A stretch of DNA of 64,000 bases from Palsa-504 sp963839095 (GTDB lineage Bacteria; Actinomycetota; Actinomycetes; Streptosporangiales; Streptosporangiaceae): assembly GCA_963839095.1 (NCBI GenBank), contig CAWIUF010000074.1, forward strand, positions 186,001 through 250,000, given 5' to 3'. Below, one piece after another: positions 15,906-25,822 of this stretch; positions within the stretch are counted from its first letter, which is position 1; each line of letters starts with the position of its first letter. A program made the position numbers and the translations under genes. The notes under the pieces were generated by a model that worked only from the letters and a program-made list of their open reading frames with translations, ran no database searches and was not told the origin of the DNA.

Positions 15906-17141
15906 CGACCTGCGTGAGCAGCTTGCCGAGTGGGTCCGTCCGGTCACCGCCCTGCCCATCCCCGGCCTCCGGGTTCTGCGGAGGCGGGCCCGGCGCCGGC
16001 GGCTACGGAGAGCGGCGACGGCCGCGGTGGCCACCGCGGCCGTCGCCGCCGTCGTGGTCAGCGTCACGGCCGCCATCCCGGACCCGGCCCGGCCGGCCAG
16101 GACCATCCGGCGAGCCCGTCGGCCAGCCCGCCGCCGTGGTCCAAGGCGCCGGGCAGCTGGCACCCGGGCGCCTGGCGCCCGGCCGGGCCGCTCCCGGCCG
16201 CCGACGCCGCCCCGGCCGCCGCGCCCTACATCGTGCGGACGGGGCCTGCTCCCGGCATCGTCCAGGTCAGGAACATGTTCACCGGCCAGACGATCGTGTC
16301 AACCATCGCCCCGCCCCGCGGGCAGTTCTTCGAACAGGTCGCGGCCGCGGGTGACGACCGCACGTTCGTGCTGGAGGCGGCGGTGGGCGGGAAGATGCCG
16401 AACACCCTCTACCCGGTCAATCCCGCCACCATGGCCTTCGACGAACTGCGCCTTCGGGCCGACGGCCAGGTGGAGTCCCTGGCTGTCCTGGGCACCATTC
16501 CCGCGAAAGACCTGGACGGGAACTTCGCCGTCTCCCAGGACGCCAGCATGCTCGCCTATCCCCTCGGCAACGGCTTCGAGACGGTGTCCCTGGCCACCGG
16601 CACCGGCAAGCGCTGGCGCGCGGTCGACGCCGGCGGCGTGGCTCCGCTCAGCCTGTCCTGGGGAGGTAACCGGACAGTGGGGTTCGAGTGGTCGGGAGCG
16701 GACAACCCCCACCCGCCGGGCGTCGGCTACCGGGTCCTCAACGTCGCCGCGCCGGGGAACCTCCTGCAGGCGTCGCGGCTGGTCGTCCCGTACGGCCAGT
16801 ACTGCCTGACCCGCGGCGGGTGCCAGGACGGCCAGCTGCTGACCGCCGACGGGTCCCGGCTGCTGCTGACCAAGACCACGGGGACGCTGGAGACGCACTA
16901 CACCAACAACCTGCTCGTCTACTCCGTCCGCACCGGCCAGCGGCTGGCGGCCCTGGCGCCCACGATCCGCGCCGAGGGCGCCGGGCCGCCCTGCGTGCCG
17001 CTGTGGTCCAACCCGTCGGGCCGGCAGGTGATCTCGTTCTGCGGCGGTCACGGCGAGTTCTACGATCACGGCCGCCTCAGCCGGATCACCCTGCACCCGC
17101 CGATGTACGGGCAGAACTTCGGAGCCGAATTCGCCTGGTAG
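15895..17141 (+). CDS. sigma-associated membrane protein with extracellular domain, frameshifted
   Basis: Begins MHDDDLREQLAEWVRPVTAL at ATG 15895, after GAGGAGGTG and overlapping the sigma gene. A basic stretch leads into one membrane helix (ATAAVATAAVAAVVVSVTAAI), giving a short cytosolic N-terminus of about 40 residues that could bind the sigma factor. Near 16090-16100 the reading frame changes; downstream there is a Pro/Ser linker (PASPSASPPPWSKAPGSW) and an about 300-residue extracellular domain with beta-propeller-like character (VLEAAVGGKMPNTLYPV, SQDASMLAYPL, ISFCGGHGEFYDHG). No recognised zinc anti-sigma motif. Function inferred from position and topology. Confidence 0.65.
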
Positions 17142-17150
17142 TACGACTTT

Positions 17151-17192
17151 GTCAATATTGTCTATTGACTTTGTAGGTAATAGCCCTAGGGT
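17151..17192 (+). promoter_or_regulatory. operator dyad and promoter for sulfur operon
   Basis: A perfect inverted repeat GTCAATA-TTGTC-TATTGAC (17151-17169) overlaps a TTGACT -35 box (17165-17170); 16 bases later is TAGGGT (17187-17192), a good actinobacterial -10. Predicted transcription would begin at about 17199-17200, exactly at the ATG of the leader peptide, giving a leaderless transcript. The dyad is well placed for a repressor. Confidence 0.6.
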
Positions 17193-17199
17193 GTTAGGC

Positions 17200-17295
17200 A
17201 TGGGTCATCCCGAGCCACTCGTAGCGCGCCTGTACACGGATTACGGCCTGCAATCCAGCGCTACCTGTCCACCCGCTCGCGCCGCTTGGCACTGA
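17200..17295 (+). CDS. 31-residue Cys-containing leader peptide of sulfur operon
   Basis: Short ORF, ATG 17200 to TGA 17293-17295, reading MGHPEPLVARLYTDYG then LQSSATCPPARAAWH. It resembles the short leader peptides found upstream of sulfur-assimilation operons in actinobacteria, which share an LxxRxHxD-like start followed by a Ser/Ala-rich stretch and a late Cys. The start lies where the predicted transcript begins, so it would be leaderless. Likely role: cysteine-responsive attenuation of the ABC transporter operon that starts 80 bases downstream. Small ORF, no database check possible. Confidence 0.55.
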   Translation: MGHPEPLVARLYTDYGLQSSATCPPARAAWH

Positions 17296-17314
17296 AGCGC
17301 CCGGCGCGAGCCTG

Positions 17315-17329
17315 GGGCCGCAACGGCCC
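17315..17329 (+). promoter_or_regulatory. small hairpin between leader peptide and permease
   Basis: GGGCCG-CAA-CGGCCC, six perfect base pairs with a three-base loop, flanked by GAGC/GCTC that can extend the stem. It sits between the leader peptide stop and the permease start and could serve as an attenuator stem. Confidence 0.35.
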
Positions 17330-17376
17330 GCGAGCTCACCTGCTCCCCGTCGCTGCTACCACCAGAGAGGCCGCAC

Positions 17377-18277
17377 GTGTTCTCAACCTCACGTCTCGCG
17401 TCCGCCGAAGGCACCGACCCGCCCGGATCCGTACAGACCGCTGACGCGGGCGCGGCGGTCGGCGGGCTTCCGGATCACCCCGGTCCGGCCGGCCCGGCCG
17501 GCCCGGCGGTTCCCCGGCTGGTACCGCGTCCTCAGCCTGCTGGTCGTGGTCGGCCTGTGGCAGCTGGCCAGCAGCACCGGCCTGCTGCCGGCCAGCAAGC
17601 TGGCCTCGCCCGCCTCGATCGTGCACACGGCGTACACGCTGATCATCACCAACTCGCCGACCTACGGGACGCTGCAGGGGTCGCTGCTGGCCTCGTTCGA
17701 GCGCTGGGCCATCGGCTTCGCCCTCGGCGTCTCGATCGGCGTGCTGCTCGCCGTCCTGACCGGGCTGAGCCGGGTCGGCGAGATCGTGGCCGACCCGATC
17801 CTGCAGGCGCTGCGCAGCGTGCCCCTGCTCGGGCTGATCCCGCTGTTCATCGTGTGGTTCGGCATCGGCCAGCTGCCCAAGATCTTGTTCGTCATGCTGT
17901 CGGCGCTGTTCCCGGTGTACCTGAACACGTTCGCGGGCATCCGCGGCGTGGACAGCAAGCTCGGCGAACTCGGCCGGGTGCTGGGGCTGCGCCGCGGCGA
18001 GATGATCCGGCACATCGTGCTGCCCGGCGCGCTGCCCTCGGCGCTGACCGGGCTGCAGCTGAGCGTGATCTCCTCGCTGCTGGCCCTGGTGGTCGGCGAG
18101 CAGATCAACGCCACCAGCGGCCTCGGCTTCATGATCACCCAGGCCCAGCAGTTCCTGAACAACAGCGTGATCATGGTCGCGCTCATCGTCTACGCGATCC
18201 TCGGGCTGCTCCTCAACGGCGCGGTGCGCCTGCTGGAAAGGAAGGCACTGGCATGGCGCCGCGACTTCGGAGCGTAG
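17377..18277 (+). CDS. ABC transporter permease (nitrate/sulfonate/taurine type)
   Basis: Inner-membrane permease of the SsuC/TauC family. Membrane helices begin with WYRVLSLLVVVGLWQLAS; the EAA loop reads ELGRVLGLRRGEMIRHIVLPGALPSALTG, which contacts the ATPase. The conserved frame has no start upstream of GTG 17546 that would include the first helix; a GTG at 17377 with an AGAGAGG ribosome site opens another frame that leads into it through a CCGGCC-rich repeat near 17480-17510. I therefore take 17377 as the start with a frameshift in that repeat; 17546 is the alternative. It overlaps the ATPase gene by 25 bases. Confidence 0.8.
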
Positions 18278-19038
18278 CCAACCACCGGACCGAACGGGTG
18301 GCCGTACCCGCCCCGGTCTACGCCGGCTCTGCCGCGGCGACGGCGTCGGTGCGCGGCCTGAGCCGCCGGTTCGGCGAACGGGCCGTCCTGGACGAGCTCG
18401 ACCTCGACATCGCCCCGGGCGAGTTCGTCGCGCTGATCGGCCGCAGCGGCTCGGGGAAGTCCACGCTGCTGCGGGCCCTGGCCGGGCTCGATCAGGAAGT
18501 GACCGGCCAGGTCAGCGTGGCGGGTCCGGTGTCGGTGGCGTTCCAGGAACCTCGTTTGGTGCCGTGGAAGCGGGTGCTGGAGAACGTCGAGCTCGGGCTG
18601 CGGACGGCCGACCCGGCCGGAGCGGCGCGCACGGCGCTGGACGAGGTCGGGCTGACCGAGCGCGCGTCCGCCTGGCCCGCCACCTTGTCCGGCGGCGAGG
18701 CGCAGCGGGCGTCGCTGGCCCGCGCCCTGGTCCGCGAGCCGCGGCTGCTGCTGCTCGACGAGCCGTTCAGCGCGCTCGACGCGCTGACCCGGATCACCAT
18801 GCACCGGCTGGTGGTCAGCCTGTGGAACCGGCACCAGCCAGCAGTGCTGCTGGTCACGCACGACGTGGACGAGGCCCTGGCGCTCGCCGACCGGGTGCTC
18901 GTCCTGGGCGAGGGGCGGATCGCGCACTCCTCGCCCATCACCTTGCCCCGGCCGCGTGAGCGTGATCATCCCGATCTCATCGCGCTGCGGCTGCGGCTGC
19001 TCACCCAACTCGGGGTCCCCGCCGGGGACACCGACTGA
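18253..19038 (+). CDS. ABC transporter ATP-binding protein (SsuB-like)
   Basis: Cytosolic ATPase of the organosulfur importer, 261 residues. Walker A GRSGSGKST at 63-71, Q loop in VAFQEPRLVPW, signature LSGGEAQR, Walker B LLLLDEPFSALD, and the H loop LLVTHDVDEALAL. The FQEPRLLPW-type Q loop is typical of nitrate/sulfonate/taurine importers. ATG 18253 lies inside the end of the permease gene, so the two are translationally coupled. Confidence 0.92.
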   Translation: MAPRLRSVANHRTERVAVPAPVYAGSAAATASVRGLSRRFGERAVLDELDLDIAPGEFVALIGRSGSGKSTLLRALAGLDQEVTGQVSVAGPVSVAFQEPRLVPWKRVLENVELGLRTADPAGAARTALDEVGLTERASAWPATLSGGEAQRASLARALVREPRLLLLDEPFSALDALTRITMHRLVVSLWNRHQPAVLLVTHDVDEALALADRVLVLGEGRIAHSSPITLPRPRERDHPDLIALRLRLLTQLGVPAGDTD

Positions 19039-19062
19039 CTCCCCCTTGAGGAACAGGCACAC

Positions 19063-20092
19063 ATGCGCACCAGACCCAGGCTTTACGCTGCCCTCACGAT
19101 CACCCTGGCCGGCCTGGCCGCGGCCGGCTGCTCGTCGTCGTCCTCGTCGTCTTCGGCATCGCCCGGGACCACGCGCCAGCGCGTCGGCGTCCAGCTCGAC
19201 GGACCTGTCGTCGGTGACGCTGAACGTCGGCGACCAGAAGGGCACCGGGGCCGAGGCCGTGCTCTCCGCGGCCGGCCTGCTGAACACGCTGCCGTTCAAG
19301 GTCAACTGGTCCGACTTCACCTCCGGGCCGCCGATGCTGCAGGCCATGGCGTCCGGCTCGGTCGACATCGGCGGCGTGGGCGACGCGCCGCCGGTGTTCG
19401 CCGCGTCCGGCGGCGAGGCCGTCGAGATCGTCGGCGCCCGCCAGACCAACGGCGACCAGGACGCGCTGCTGGTGCCCAAGGGCTCGCCGATCACCTCCAT
19501 CTCCCAGCTCAAGGGCAAGAAGATCGCCTACGCCTCGGGCAGCTCGGCCAACTACAACCTGCTGACCGTGCTGAACAAGTCCTCGCTGACCACCAAGGAC
19601 GTCAACCTGGTCAACCTGCAGCCGGCCGACGCGCTGGCCGCGTTCACCTCGGGCTCGGTCGAGGCCTGGGACGTCTGGCCGCCGTACGTCCAGCAGGTCG
19701 TGGCGCAGAACGGCGCCAAGGTGCTGGCCACCGGGTCCGCCTACGGCAACCCGTACTCGTTCGAGGTGGCGTCCAAGTCGGCCGTGGCCGACCCGAAGAA
19801 GGCCGCCGCGATCAAGGCCTACCTGACCATCCTGAACAAGGGGTACATCTGGACCGCCACCCATCCGTCCCAGTGGGCCGCCGCCTGGGCCAAGGCGACC
19901 GGGCTGCCGCTCAGCGTCATGCAGACGGCCGCCAAGACCGACGGCACCACGCCGGTGGCGATCACGGATGACACCGCCACGGCCGAGAACAAGCTGGTGG
20001 AGCAGTTCTTCGCGGCCGGGCTCATCCCCAGCAAGGTCGACATGAAGGACTACATCACCGACCAGTTCAACGCCTCGGTGCCGGCCGGATGA
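19063..20092 (+). CDS. sulfonate-type substrate-binding lipoprotein, frameshifted
   Basis: Extracytoplasmic binding protein that captures the substrate for the importer. Signal peptide with lipobox: LAGLAAAGCSSSSS, Cys near residue 22, followed by a Ser-rich linker. The frame changes near 19170-19180; the rest reads VTLNVGDQKGTGAEAVL, DFTSGPPMLQAMASGSVDIG, GDAPPVFAASGG and VEAWDVWPPYVQQV, typical of the SsuA/TauA family. The stop overlaps the ATG of the monooxygenase gene as ATGA. The exact ligand is unknown; context suggests an organosulfur compound. Confidence 0.85.
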
Positions 20093-21448
20093 GCGGACGG
20101 CAGCTGCACTTCAACGCGTTCCTGATGAGCTGCGGCCACCACGAGGCGGCGTGGCGGCTGCCGGAAAGCGACCCGTCCGCCAGCCTGGACCTGTCGTACT
20201 GGACGAACCTGGCCCAGACGGCCGAGCGCGGCACCTTCGACTCGATCTTCCTGGCCGACGGCCCGGCGCTGTGGGGCAACGCCAGGTACCGGCCGGGCGG
20301 TGCCCTCGAGCCGACGGTCCTGCTCACCGCGCTGGCCGGGGCGACCAGCCGGATCGGCCTGATCGCCACCGCGTCGACGAGCTACAACCACCCGTACAAC
20401 CTGGCCCGCCGGTTCGCCTCGCTGGACCACATCAGCGGCGGCCGGGCCGGCTGGAACATCGTCACCACCGCCACCAAGGCGGCCGCGCAGAACTTCGGGC
20501 TCGACGACAACCCGGCCCACGCCGAGCGCTACCGGCGGGCCGCCGAGTTCACCGACGTCTCGATCCGGCTGTGGGACAGCTGGGAGGACGGCGCGGAGGT
20601 CGGCGACAAGGCGGCGGGCGTCTACGCCGACGACAGCCGCATCCACGAGGTGGACTATCAGGGCGAGTTCTTCAAGGTCCGCGGGCCCTTGAATGTCCCC
20701 AGGTCACCGCAGGGCCGGCCGTTGCTGGTGCAGGCGGGCTCGTCGCCACGACGGCCGGGAGTTCGCGGCCCGGTACGCCGAGGCGGTGTTCACCGCCCAG
20801 CAGACGCTCGGCGACGCGCAGGAGTTCTACGCCGACATCAAGACCCGCGCGCGCCGCCTCGGCCGCGACCCGGAGCAGGTCAAGATCCTGCCCGGACTGG
20901 TGCCGGCCATCGGCTCGACCGAGGCCGAGGCCCGGGCGCTGGAGGCCGAGCTCGAGGAGCTGATCGTCCCCGAGTACGGCCTGGCCCAGCTGGCCAAGGT
21001 GCTCGAGCTGCCGGCTTCGCGGCTCGAGCTTGACCGCCGCCTGCCGGAGGAGGTGTACACCCGGCCGCCGGTCGAGGGCGCGCAGAGCCGCTTCCAGCTG
21101 ATCACCGAGCTGGCCCGGCGGGACGACCTCACGGTGCGCCAGCTCATCGGGCGGCTCGGCGGCGGCCGCGGCCACCGTACCTTCGCCGGCACGCCCGAGC
21201 AGGTGGCGGACACCATCGTGGAGTGGGCCGAGGCGGGCGCCGCCGACGGGTTCAACGTGATGCCGCCGGTCCTGCCGTCCGGGCTCGAGGTCTTCACCGA
21301 CCACGTGATCCCGCTCCTGCGGCAGCGCGGGGTGTTCCGCACCGAGTACACCGGCCGCACGCTGCGCGAGCACTACGGGGTGCCGCGGCCCGAGAACGTG
21401 TTCGGGGTGGCCGGCCAGCGCGAGGTCAGCATGGCGGCGGGTAACTAG
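20089..21448 (+). CDS. NtaA/SnaA/DszA-type FMNH2-dependent monooxygenase, frameshifted
   Basis: Luciferase-like flavin monooxygenase of the class that includes nitrilotriacetate and dibenzothiophene-sulfone monooxygenases; here it probably frees sulfur from the imported compound using reduced FMN. N-terminal part: LHFNAFLMSCGHHEAAWRLP, FDSIFLADGPALWGN, TASTSYNHPYNLARRFASLD, GRAGWNIVTTA. The frame changes near 20743 inside the conserved LLVQAGSS / HDGREFAARYAEAVF junction; then GFNVMPPVLPSGLEVFTDHV closes the protein. About 450 residues in all, normal for the family. Last gene of the sulfur operon. A separate flavin reductase would be needed. Confidence 0.87.
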
Positions 21449-21500
21449 GGGCTCCGGTAAATCGTTCGGCAGGGCGCTGGTGCGCGGCTAGCCTGCATCC

Positions 21501-21968
21501 ATGTCAGTTGACCTCACCAGGTTCGCGGCCGTGCTCCGTGACCTGGGCGTGCCGGGCCAGCCGCGCGAACTGCCGGAGAGCGCGCCGACGGCGGCGGCCG
21601 CGGCCGCCCAGCTGGGCTGCGAGCTCGGCGCGATCGCGAACAGCCTCGTGTTCAGCGCGGACGGGGCGCCGCTGCTGGTCATGACCAGCGGGGCGCACCG
21701 GGTGGATACCGGCCGGGTAGCGAGGCTCATCGGCGTGGCGGCGGTGGGTCGAGCAGACGCCCGTTCGGTCCGTGAATGGACGGGTCAGGCTATCGGCGGG
21801 GTCGCTCCGGTCGGCCACCCCAGCCCGATCAGGACCTTGGTTGATCTGTGGCTGGACAAGTACGACCAGGTCTGGGCGGCGGCCGGGCACCCGCACGCCG
21901 TGTTCCCCACGTCGTATGGGGAGCTCCTGCGCATCACCGGTGGCACCCCCGCCGATGTCGGCGAGTAG
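21501..21968 (+). CDS. YbaK/EbsC-type aminoacyl-tRNA deacylase
   Basis: 155-residue YbaK-fold protein that hydrolyses mischarged aminoacyl-tRNA (Cys-tRNA-Pro type editing). Seen: QLGCELGAIANSLVFSADG, with the conserved Lys position replaced by Asn as in many actinobacterial members, then GQAIGGVAPVGHPSP and the C-terminal HAVFPTSYGELLRITGG. Free-standing; starts at ATG 21501, separate from the sulfur operon. Confidence 0.88.
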   Translation: MSVDLTRFAAVLRDLGVPGQPRELPESAPTAAAAAAQLGCELGAIANSLVFSADGAPLLVMTSGAHRVDTGRVARLIGVAAVGRADARSVREWTGQAIGGVAPVGHPSPIRTLVDLWLDKYDQVWAAAGHPHAVFPTSYGELLRITGGTPADVGE

Positions 21969-22011
21969 CGGGGACCCGCTCGATGGCCGCGAGCAGGTGG
22001 CTTTCGACTGA

Positions 22012-23085
22012 TCATGAAGCACCTCGGGCTGCGGCTGTGCTCATGGCGTGCTGGCGGGCGGCTAGGTAGGCGGCTACTACATCGCCGGGTGCGCGGCTGA
22101 CCGGCTGGCGGGGCCGGTCGTGACGGCGGGTGGTGCGCGGGTCGGCGTGGCCCATGACCTTCTGCAGGTCGCCGAGCGAGCCGCCGGCGTCCAGGTACAG
22201 CGTCGCGAACGAGTGCCGCATCGCCTCGGGGCCCAGGTGGCGGGCCAGTTCGTCCGGCAGGTCCGCTTGCGCGGCGAGGCGGCGCACGATCCGCCACACG
22301 TCAGCCGCGAAAAGCCGCCGCCCGGACGCGGTGGCGAACAGCGCCCGCGGCTCGGCTGGGGCCTGCCGCCGGCCGGGACTGCGCGGGCTGTCGCGCTCGG
22401 CGAGGTAGGCGTCGATCCGGGCCGCGGCCGGGCCCGGAAGCGTCAGGCTGCGGCGCTGGCCATCCCCCCGGGTGACCCGCAGGACCCGGCGGCCGCGCTC
22501 GATACCGAGATCGCCCACGTCGGCGCCGATGACCTCGGAGACCCGGGCGCCGGTGAACAGCAGCACCGCTACTAGCGCCGCGGTACGGACGCGCTGCGCG
22601 CCGGGCGCCGTGTCGGCCGCGCGGACGAGGCTTAAAGCCTGATCCGCGGTCAGCCCGGGGGTGGCCGACGGGGCCAGCGTGCGCTGCGGCCGCGCGATGC
22701 CGGCGGCCGGGCTGGCGGGGATGTGCCCGCGCCGCTCCAGCCAGGAGTACCAGCCCGCGACGGCGGCGAGCTTGCGGGCCGCGGAGGAGGGGGAGAGTTC
22801 GGCGGCGGAGAGCTGCCGGGCGTACACGGCCACGTGCAGCCCGGTGACGCCGGTGACCGGATGCACCCCCGCCGTCCGGCACCAGGTCAGCCACGAGGGC
22901 GCCTGCCCGGTCCGGCGGCGCGGGATGATCCCGATGTCGCGGGCGTAGGCGGTGCGGGTGTGCTCGGAACGCTTGCCGGCCAGCCAGCCGAGCACGAGCC
23001 GGGTAACCGGATCGGCGTCGGCCGACTCCGCGACGAGCGCGGCCCCGGGGGCTTCGTGGCCGATCATGGCATCGTGGCTGCCCAT
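22012..23085 (-). CDS. tyrosine recombinase/integrase with altered active site
   Basis: 357-residue phage-type integrase: SAM-like N-terminal domain (about 25-130: RSEHTRTAYARDIG, YARQLSAAELSPSSAARKLA) and catalytic domain. The first catalytic Arg is present in LLFTGARVSEVIGADV. Box II is PEAMRHSFATLYLDAG: the Arg is present but the HxxR His is Glu. After GHADPRTTRRHDRPRQP the usual nucleophile Tyr (TTRRYD) is His. Two of six catalytic residues are therefore changed and strand cleavage is doubtful. Starts at ATG 23085. No tRNA gene or clear att repeat adjoins it. It opens an accessory region reaching to about 26.9 kb. Confidence 0.88.
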   Translation of the reverse strand: MGSHDAMIGHEAPGAALVAESADADPVTRLVLGWLAGKRSEHTRTAYARDIGIIPRRRTGQAPSWLTWCRTAGVHPVTGVTGLHVAVYARQLSAAELSPSSAARKLAAVAGWYSWLERRGHIPASPAAGIARPQRTLAPSATPGLTADQALSLVRAADTAPGAQRVRTAALVAVLLFTGARVSEVIGADVGDLGIERGRRVLRVTRGDGQRRSLTLPGPAAARIDAYLAERDSPRSPGRRQAPAEPRALFATASGRRLFAADVWRIVRRLAAQADLPDELARHLGPEAMRHSFATLYLDAGGSLGDLQKVMGHADPRTTRRHDRPRQPVSRAPGDVVAAYLAARQHAMSTAAARGAS

Positions 23086-23099
23086 GGCACGACACTGTC

Positions 23100-23270
23100 C
23101 ACGAAAGTCCTAGATAATCGCTGTTATCTGGGATTAGCGACGATATATTTTCCGGCTGCGCTGACCTCGCTATTTTCTCTATCGTTGCAGTTCAGAGCGG
23201 TGCTCGCGATTAAGTTACTCGGCGAGTCTCACATAGTGAGGATTATTGCCCGGTAGCAGAGCGTCTGCCT
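23100..23270. other. AT-rich spacer with inverted repeat
   Basis: About 170 bases of clearly lower GC than the surroundings, lying between the integrase start and the secreted repeat protein. Contains AGATAA-TCGCTG-TTATCT (23112-23129), a perfect 6-bp dyad about 27 bases upstream of the integrase start, which could be an operator. No ORF of interest. Likely holds the divergent promoters of both flanking genes. Confidence 0.45.
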
Positions 23271-23283
23271 AGGCTTGCGCGCT

Positions 23284-25125
23284 GTGGAGGGGAATGCTCC
23301 TGTCCGGCCTCGGACGGGACTGCCGAAGGTAGGGGCCAGGGCCCTGCGGGCCTGCGTCTATGCCTGCGGCGGACTGGCCGCGACCTTCGTGTTCGGCCTC
23401 ATCCTCACCGTGATCTTCGCCCGCCCGGCGAGTGCCGCGCAGCTCCCCCGCTGCCGGGGCGCCCCCGGATCTAGCCAGGGGGCATCCTCCTCCCCGGTCC
23501 CGGTGGCGCAGGCGGCCGGCAACGCGGTGTCGTCGGCGGCATCCTCGGGCGTGTCCTCGGCCGCCTCCGCCGTGTCTTCGGCGGTGCCGGCGGCCACGGC
23601 CGTCAGCACCCCGGCGCCTTCGGAACCACGTCGGCGCCCCCTCAGCCGGCGGCTGCGGCTAGCCCCCCCGCTCCAGCCGCAGCCGCCACCGGCGTCCCCC
23701 GCGCCCAGCGCTCCGCTGGCTGAGCGCTCCCGTGTCTGCTGCTCCGCCGCCCGGCGCTTCCGCGTCATGCTGCGCTGCCCGTCAGTGCTCCGGCGGCCAG
23801 TGCTCCGGCCAGCGCAGTGTTCCGGCAGCCGCTCGTTCCGGCAGTCAGTGCCCCGGCTGCCTCCGGCGGTTAGCGGGCGTCGTTCAGGCCGCTACCCAGA
23901 CCGTCGCAGACGGCTAGCCACCGGCGGCGCAGCCGGCGCGACCCAGGCCGCAGTCGGCCAGCGTCACTGGCGTCCCGGCTCAGGTCATGCCGGCGCGTTA
24001 GCCGCCCCGGTCGCCAGCGCCGCACGGTCGCCAGCGTCGCGGCGACAGCGGCTCAGTGCCGCGGTCACGACGCGACCGCGGTCACCATCGCTGGCCCGTC
24101 GGCACGGCTTCGGCCGCTGGCAGCATCACGGCAGCCGCGGCGAGCACGGTTCCGGCCGTCACCGGCTTGGCGACCAGCACGCTCCCGCCGTCACCGGGAC
24201 CGTCACGGCACTCACCGCGAGCCCGCTGCCCGCGGTCACCGGGACCGTTACGGGACACCGTCCCCGCGCTTACCGGGACGGTTACCAGCGTCACCGCCAG
24301 CCCGCTGCCCGCAATCACCAGGACGGTTACCGGGCTCGCCGCGAGCGCGCTGCCCGTGGTTACGGGTGTGGTCACCGGCGCCGCGGCCAGCACGGTCCCG
24401 GTCATTGATGGCACGGTTCCTGTCGTGACCGGGAGCGGGGGCCCGGCGCCGGGACGCTGCCGGTCGGCGAGTGAGACGAGCCCGAGCGCGCCGCCGGTGA
24501 TCGCCGGCGGGCTGCCTGCCACCGGCCCGTCACTACCGGGCTCGTCACCACCGGGCCCGTCACCAGCGGGGCGGCCGGGACGCCGCCGGGCGCTCATTCC
24601 ACGCCGCCGGGCGCTGGCTCCGTCCCTCCGGGTGCTCATTCCACGCCTCCGGGCAGCGGCGGCGTCACCAGCGTTCCGCAGGCGGGTGGCGTCAGCCAGG
24701 CGACCGTCCCGTCCGGGGCGCACGGGCCGAACGGGTCCGGCACCAGCATGTCCTCCGGCTCTGGCGGGGGGTCACCGTCCTGGCCGGGGCTTCCGGGCGG
24801 GAATCCGGCGCCATGGGCGGTCAACGGGCCAGCGGCGGGCCAGGGCTCGGTCAGCGGCTCGGGCCACGGCAGCGGAGCGGGACCGGCCGCCGTCCTGGCC
24901 GCCTCGCTGCTCATCGCGCTCGCCGTCCTGCGGGTGCGCAGGACGACTTCTCTCGGCCGCGCTCGGCGTGGCTTTCTGCTCTCGAGGTTCCTGGATAGCT
25001 GGCCTCGCTGCCAGCACTGCCCGGGCCGGTTTCCGGTCCCCGGCTTTATCCGCGAACCCCAGCAGAAAAGAGCTTTCAGTCATGCGCGCCACTTCTCGGT
25101 CCGTCGTTCAAGCCGGGCTGGTTAA
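23284..25125 (+). pseudogene. large secreted repeat protein, broken by several frameshifts
   Basis: Starts at GTG 23284 (TTG 23275 also possible) with a signal/transmembrane segment ALRACVYACGGLAATFVFGL followed by ARPASAAQ. Then Ala/Ser-rich sequence (NAVSSAASSGVSSAAS) and, spread over two frames around 24150-24430, six or so 15-residue repeats such as TLPAVTGTVTALTAS, TVPALTGTVTSVTAS, PLPAITRTVTGLAAS, ALPVVTGVVTGAAAS. A Pro/Gly-rich region (THSTPPG-like copies near 24580-24650) leads to a C-terminal membrane helix AAVLAASLLIALAVLRVRR and basic tail. This looks like a cell-surface anchored protein without an LPxTG motif. At least three frameshifts; either decayed or misassembled in repeats. 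Function unknown. Confidence 0.5.
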
Positions 25126-25128
25126 CCC

Positions 25129-25734
25129 ATGATCCGCACCGTGATTGCCGAACGCATCGCCCTGATCAGGGCAGGGCTCGTGGCCTGCATCGCGGCCGAA
25201 CGCGACATCGAGGTCGTGGCCGAAGTGGATCGACGTGAGTCGGTCGTGCCCACCATCGCGTCGCTGCGGCCCGATGTGGCCATCATCGACGGTGACATCG
25301 CCTGCCCCGACAGGTTCGCCGTCATCCAGGCCCTGCACACGATCACCCCGTCCTGTCGCACGCTGATCATGGCCAGCCTGCCGAGTCCCGGCGATCTCCG
25401 TAAGGCGGTGGCCGCGCACGCGGCCGGCTTCGTGGGGAAGGACGCCTCGCCGGAGATCATCAGCGCGGCCATCCGTCAGGTGGCCAAGGGCCTGAAGGCC
25501 CTCGATCCCGACTTGGCGTTCGCGACACTCGACGCCCCGGTCAACCCGATGACCCTCCGGGAGGGCGACGTGCTGCGGCTGGCCGCAGGCGGCGCGTCTA
25601 CCGGCGAGATCGCCGGGCAGCTCTGCCTGACGGCTGGCACCGTCAGGAATCACATATCGAGCATCATCACTAAGTTCGGCGCCCGGAACCGCGTGGACGC
25701 CATTCGCATAGCCGACCGGTCCGGTTGGCTGTGA
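25129..25734 (+). CDS. orphan LuxR/NarL-type response regulator
   Basis: 201-residue two-domain regulator. Receiver domain residues 1-120 with possible phospho-Asp54 (AIIDGDI) and the conserved Lys in FVGKDAS, but the acidic pair near residue 9 is reduced to a single Glu (IAERIALIRAGL), so phosphorylation may be atypical. The C-terminal LuxR HTH: MTLREGDVLRLAAGGAS, then CLTAGTVRNHISSIITKFGA. No kinase gene is adjacent. It begins four bases after the secreted repeat protein ends and is closed by a strong terminator, suggesting a shared transcript. Resembles DesR-like regulators. Confidence 0.85.
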   Translation: MIRTVIAERIALIRAGLVACIAAERDIEVVAEVDRRESVVPTIASLRPDVAIIDGDIACPDRFAVIQALHTITPSCRTLIMASLPSPGDLRKAVAAHAAGFVGKDASPEIISAAIRQVAKGLKALDPDLAFATLDAPVNPMTLREGDVLRLAAGGASTGEIAGQLCLTAGTVRNHISSIITKFGARNRVDAIRIADRSGWL

Positions 25735-25779
25735 TTCATGGGCACGGGCGGTCCGCCCGCACCGTGAGCTAGAGGCAGA

Positions 25780-25822
25780 GGCCTCCCGGCCGGGCCGTGG
25801 CTCGGTCCCCGGCCGGGAGGCC
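25780..25822 (+). terminator. perfect 15-bp terminator hairpin after orphan regulator
   Basis: GGCCTCCCGGCCGGG, 13-base loop, then the exact complement CCCGGCCGGGAGGCC followed by CGTTTCCCCCC. One of the strongest hairpins in the window, 45 bases after the regulator stop. Confidence 0.8.
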
